Assembly (NCBI GenBank): GCA_910579495.1
Contig: CAJTVD010000002.1
Coordinates: 112,360 to 139,173 of the forward strand
Direction of reading: 5' to 3'
Source: an uncultured Lachnospiraceae bacterium
Lineage (GTDB): Bacteria; Bacillota; Clostridia; Lachnospirales; Lachnospiraceae
DNA: 26,814 nucleotides
The notes under the pieces were generated by a model, which worked only from the letters and a program-made list of their open reading frames with translations, did no database searches and had not been told where the DNA came from. Made by a program: the position numbers and the translations under genes. Within the stretch, counting starts at the first letter, position 1, and each line of letters opens with the position of its first letter. Below are positions 24,297-26,814 of the stretch, in pieces.

Positions 24297-25550
24297 TTAC
24301 TCTGCTTCACTTTCCGGCTTTGGCGTTTCCTCCTCTGCGGCCTGCTGCACCTGTGCCTTTTGGCTGGTCCCTGTTTTTTCTACTGCCAAAAAATCCACCT
24401 TCATCTGCCATACGCCGGAAGCTTTATTTATTTTAACATTTTTTTCTATAATTTGAACCCCTTTTTCCTGTAAACTTTCTATAAATTTTTGTATTTTATC
24501 TTCAAATATCGCCTTTACTTCTTCCTGGGCATATATTTTTTCCTCAATTGTATATTCTCTAACCATGTCGTACCCGGTATACACTGGCAGATAATAGTTT
24601 TCAAATATCTTAAGCTGTTTTTTTTCTTCTACCACATCATACTGCCCATATTCACTGCCAAATGTGGGCAGCTTTACCTTTTTGGTTCCAAACATAATAA
24701 AAGGGCACTTCCTGGTATTGCCTGTATAACGCTTTTGTTCATATTTTTCTTTCAGTTTATCCTCCATGGTATAAACACATCTGAGCATGATATCCGCATC
24801 CGCATGGCAGTATTCATACCGTTTTACCGTGCCGTCCTCATTTAAAATCGGAATACAGCCTTCCACCAGGATATCTCCTTTATTCACAATTACCCCCGCC
24901 GTTACCTTGGGGACACCGCTGCGGGTGACAATGCTGACGATTTCCCCCTCTTTCTGGGCAACCAGGTCCATCCCTTCCCCTTCCGCCGCTTCCGAATTTC
25001 TCTCTTCTATGGTAATCAGGTCATTTTCCTTGACCTGTATCAGCAGCCGCGTGCCGTCAATCTGTGCGGATGTCCAGGTAACAATGTCAAACTGGTTCCT
25101 GATAGCCTTTTCCAGATCTTCAATCTCCACCGCTTTCTTTTTCATCCCCACCCTGATTCCGTTATCTTCCAGAAAATCCTGGAAAACATCCGTGGTCACA
25201 TAATAATTGCCATCAATTTCCACTGCCCATATGTATCCAGACATCCATACCCAGAAAAAAAGGCTTCCCAAAAGCCCCAGCATAAATATCCTTCTGCGCC
25301 ACATCCGCGTAGAAAGAAAGGGCAGTCCATAACGCTTTGTTATGGCCACCCTGGTTCCTGTTTTTCTGGAAATCGCCCGAAGCTGGTAGAATCCTTTCAG
25401 GCTGATTTTCATGGTATAATATTCGCCGTGGTTTTCCACATCCCAGAGGAAAATTTTATGGTTGCTGCAAAGATTCATAAATCTTTCCGGTGAAAAGCCA
25501 TAAACCTTAATGGCAAGATAGCCTTTGATATAACGAATGACCTGTATCAT
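24297..25550 (-). CDS. yqfD: Sporulation protein YqfD
   Basis: The 417-residue protein is of the YqfD family, found in endospore formers and made in the mother cell in Bacillus. It opens with MIQVIRYIKGYLAIKVYGFSPERF, the conserved N-terminus, followed by one membrane span (about 88-110: IFMLGLLGSLFFWVWMSGYIW). A large extracytoplasmic part contains VKENDLITI, GVPKVTAGVIVNKGDILVEG and VREYTIEEKIYAQEEVKAIF. The molecular role is unknown. I choose the ATG at 25550 with GAGG 6 bases upstream; a TTG at 25562 is in frame but overlaps that site. The last 25 residues are Gln- and Glu-rich and poorly conserved-looking. It follows yqfC by about 120 bases and precedes phoH by 66 bases. Confidence 0.92.
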   Translation of the reverse strand: MIQVIRYIKGYLAIKVYGFSPERFMNLCSNHKIFLWDVENHGEYYTMKISLKGFYQLRAISRKTGTRVAITKRYGLPFLSTRMWRRRIFMLGLLGSLFFWVWMSGYIWAVEIDGNYYVTTDVFQDFLEDNGIRVGMKKKAVEIEDLEKAIRNQFDIVTWTSAQIDGTRLLIQVKENDLITIEERNSEAAEGEGMDLVAQKEGEIVSIVTRSGVPKVTAGVIVNKGDILVEGCIPILNEDGTVKRYEYCHADADIMLRCVYTMEDKLKEKYEQKRYTGNTRKCPFIMFGTKKVKLPTFGSEYGQYDVVEEKKQLKIFENYYLPVYTGYDMVREYTIEEKIYAQEEVKAIFEDKIQKFIESLQEKGVQIIEKNVKINKASGVWQMKVDFLAVEKTGTSQKAQVQQAAEEETPKPESEAE

Positions 25551-25644
25551 ACCCCACCTCAAATGTAAAGATTTCTTTATTTATATTCTGCCAAGAGTGA
25601 GTCCGGCCCTTCCCCAGGGGCGGAGTCCTAATGGCGGGCCCATT

Positions 25645-25671
25645 AACAGTTTGGCCAAAGGCTGAACTGTT
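25645..25671. repeat. Inverted repeat at the yqfC stop
   Basis: AACAGTT (25645-25651) pairs with AACTGTT (25665-25671), and the loop between contains a partial TTTGGCCAAA palindrome. It starts at the yqfC stop codon and lies in the 119-base gap before yqfD. There is no T tract, so a terminator is not supported; an RNA-processing or stabilising hairpin is possible. Confidence 0.4.
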
Positions 25672-26008
25672 ATGTAAGATAATGGACACACTCAATCCAT
25701 CCGCTGATCCTCATGTCCTCGTTGGTATAATAATCAATGGCCAGCCGCCTGCCGCAGATCTCTATTTTACAGTTTTTCCCCTGCAATAAAATCATTTGGC
25801 TGTTGTATTCAATGATTCCCTTATAATTTTCCACAAAGGCATCCGTATTTCCGGTAATGGTCACTATGGATGCGCCAAGCATGGAATCCTTTGGGAGCTT
25901 TAGGGATTCCACCATAAGCTCTTTCCGGGATGTACGCTGCCCTTCTTCCCGCTCCTGTCTGGTCTGCTGCCAGCTGCCTTTATATTTCCGCTTCATTTTC
26001 TTTATCAT
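25670..26008 (-). CDS. yqfC: Sporulation protein YqfC
   Basis: The 112-residue protein belongs to the YqfC family, typical of endospore formers and placed directly before yqfD. The N-terminal third is basic and charged (KKMKRKYKGSWQQTRQEREE). The conserved core is LPKDSMLGASIVTITGNTDAFVENYKGIIEYNSQMILLQ, followed by KIEICGRRLAIDYYTNEDMRISGWIE, which matches the YabP/YqfC family fold involved in spore coat or sporulation. The molecular role is unknown. The start codon has AGGA only about 1-2 bases upstream; an alternative ATG lies 4 codons in. It is the first gene of the cluster; I could not identify a promoter for it. Confidence 0.92.
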   Translation of the reverse strand: MIKKMKRKYKGSWQQTRQEREEGQRTSRKELMVESLKLPKDSMLGASIVTITGNTDAFVENYKGIIEYNSQMILLQGKNCKIEICGRRLAIDYYTNEDMRISGWIECVHYLT

Positions 26009-26126
26009 ATCCTATCTATATGAAAAGGGCTGGGCGGCTATGACAATTCTTTCAGCAGGAAAAAATTCTTCTTACAATTTTTTCTAACCAGGGAAAAGGG
26101 CTGGCTTTGGCAAATTTTGGCCAAAA

Positions 26127-26156
26127 TGAATAATATGCTTCCAGATTCATATACTA
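26127..26156 (+). promoter_or_regulatory. Possible sporulation-type (sigma-G/F-like) promoter
   Basis: TGAATA (26127-26132), a 17-base spacer, then TATACTA (26150-26156) resembles the forespore sigma consensus (TGAATA, CATACTA). It points at the DUF6512-like gene, 140 bases downstream. The area is AT-rich, so chance matches are easy. Confidence 0.25.
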
Positions 26157-26179
26157 TTCCTTAGAATAACATCGGGCAG

Positions 26180-26250
26180 CACGCTCCGCGAACTACCCTT
26201 ATGTTAAACAAACGCCGTCACGCTCCGCGGGCCGGCTTATTGTAACAAAG
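26180..26250. repeat. Degenerate 39-bp direct repeat with CACGCTCCGCG core
   Basis: CACGCTCCGCG occurs exactly at 26180 and 26219. About 7 bases later each copy continues with a TTAT..(T)AACAAA-like segment, so the unit spans about 31-35 bases at a period of 39. Each copy can fold around CGC-TCC-GCG, and the second also around GGCTT/AAGCC. It lies just upstream of the DUF6512-like gene. Confidence 0.6.
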
Positions 26251-26296
26251 CCTGGCAGTGAAAAGTCACAGCCAAGGTTTAGAAGTGGGGCACGAG

Positions 26297-26800
26297 ATGA
26301 AGCAATTAAAGTTCTACACAATAATCGGAGTAATTTTTGTATTGGCCACAGGTTCCCTTGCCCATTTTTTATATGGCTGGTTGGGCAATAACCATATGGT
26401 TGGGCTTTTCACACCAGTCAACGAGTCTATATGGGAACATATGAAACTATTATTTTTCCCTATGCTGCTCTACTCATTATTTATATTTTACAGATTCAAA
26501 AGTACATATCCCTGTGTAGTATCCTCCTTCTGTTTTGGGATTTTAACAGGGACATGGCTCATACCTGCCCTTTACTATGCTTACACCTATATTCTGGGTA
26601 AGAATATTTTTCTTTTGGATATTGGCACCTTCCTTTTGAGTACTATAAGTTCCTTTGGGCTTTCTTACAGGCTTTCTCTATCCTGCAGGCTTAAACCTTA
26701 TACGATTATATTGGCCTTCCTCATTGGGGTTCTGTTTGCCTGCTTCGTCATTTTTTCTTACAGCCCGCCAGGCTTAAAGATTTTCCGTGCCCCGGCCTGA
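26297..26800 (+). CDS. DUF6512-like membrane protein
   Basis: The 167-residue protein has five or six hydrophobic segments. The N-terminal part, YTIIGVIFVLATGSLAHFLY, is followed by NNHMVGLFTPVNESIWEHMK, a motif (hydrophobic, then GLFTPVNESIWEHLK) I recognise as typical of Clostridia DUF6512-type membrane proteins, whose function is unknown. The start at 26297 (MKQLKFYT) has only a weak GGGG upstream; a GTG at 26258 is in frame and would add 13 residues unlike a membrane protein N-terminus. It ends SYSPPGLKIFRAPA, possibly slightly shorter than relatives. It is divergent from yqfC, and its downstream context lies outside the window. Confidence 0.75.
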   Translation: MKQLKFYTIIGVIFVLATGSLAHFLYGWLGNNHMVGLFTPVNESIWEHMKLLFFPMLLYSLFIFYRFKSTYPCVVSSFCFGILTGTWLIPALYYAYTYILGKNIFLLDIGTFLLSTISSFGLSYRLSLSCRLKPYTIILAFLIGVLFACFVIFSYSPPGLKIFRAPA

Positions 26801-26814
26801 AAGAAATGTGGCAG

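Larger units (their letters stand above)
26009..26296. other. Divergent intergenic region between yqfC and the DUF6512-like gene
   Basis: The 288 bases contain a 12-base direct repeat GAAAAGGGCTGG (26022-26033 and 26093-26104), a TTTTGGCCAAAA palindrome near 26115-26126, a possible sporulation-type promoter, and a degenerate 39-bp direct repeat built around CACGCTCCGCG (26180-26190 and 26219-26229). No open reading frame of note is present. Confidence 0.6.

Noticed and set aside
25563..25669. Possible small gene or regulatory RNA between yqfC and yqfD
   Set aside because: Only hairpin-prone GC-rich DNA is visible, with no ribosome site plus open frame and no known RNA motif.
26009..26040. 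Sigma-E-like -10 (CATATAGAT) before yqfC
   Set aside because: It would place the transcription start on the yqfC start codon, and no convincing -35 at the right distance was seen.

Overview
This window looks like a chromosomal segment of a spore-forming Clostridia species, most likely Lachnospiraceae. The evidence is the moderate GC content, strong AGGAGG-type ribosome binding sites, the sporulation-type genes yqfC and yqfD ahead of phoH and ybeY, a DUF6512-type membrane protein, and protein sequences that read like Lachnospiraceae orthologues. The species cannot be named from the sequence alone. No rRNA, tRNA, CRISPR array, transposase or phage gene was seen. Most of the window is well-ordered housekeeping and metabolic DNA.

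Layout, left to right. (1) 1-4764, minus strand: a branched-chain amino acid cluster transcribed leuB, then a GT-C-like membrane protein, then ilvD. It runs into a 105-bp tandem array at the left edge that starts inside the ilvD 3' end. (2) 4943-6549, minus: tgt then yajC, each with a candidate promoter of its own. (3) 6735-7838, plus: aroC, divergent from tgt, with a near-consensus promoter and a long hairpin after it. (4) 7931-8995, minus: a lactonase-family beta-propeller protein. (5) 9357-13664, plus: an XRE-cupin regulator followed by potA, potB, potC and potD, a complete spermidine/putrescine ABC importer. It sits behind a consensus promoter with a palindromic operator candidate just downstream. 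(6) 13733-19208, minus: an operon of a BofC-like secreted protein, two FAD-dependent oxidoreductases, 5-formyltetrahydrofolate cyclo-ligase and proA. proA converges on potD, and a shared hairpin contains the proA stop codon. (7) 19301-26008, minus: yqfC, yqfD, phoH, a 7TM/HD-like protein, ybeY and a MOP-family flippase. This matches the Bacillus yqfC-yqfD-phoH-pgpH-ybeY order. (8) 26297-26800, plus: a DUF6512-like membrane protein.

How the genes work together: leuB and ilvD serve leucine and branched-chain amino acid synthesis, aroC completes the shikimate pathway, and proA serves proline synthesis. The pot operon imports polyamines and is probably controlled by its first gene. tgt and yajC serve tRNA queuosine modification and Sec export, and ybeY and phoH serve RNA/ribosome metabolism.

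The points most worth a second look are: the protein at the pgpH position, whose HD metal-binding motifs are visibly degraded and whose N-terminal sensor domain is replaced by a Gln/Glu-rich repeat tail; the near-identical 105-bp tandem array carrying a hairpin and a copy of the ilvD tail in each unit; a piece of similar sequence in front of leuB; and a duplicated motif in the leader of the DUF6512 gene. I did not find a convincing new multi-gene system.
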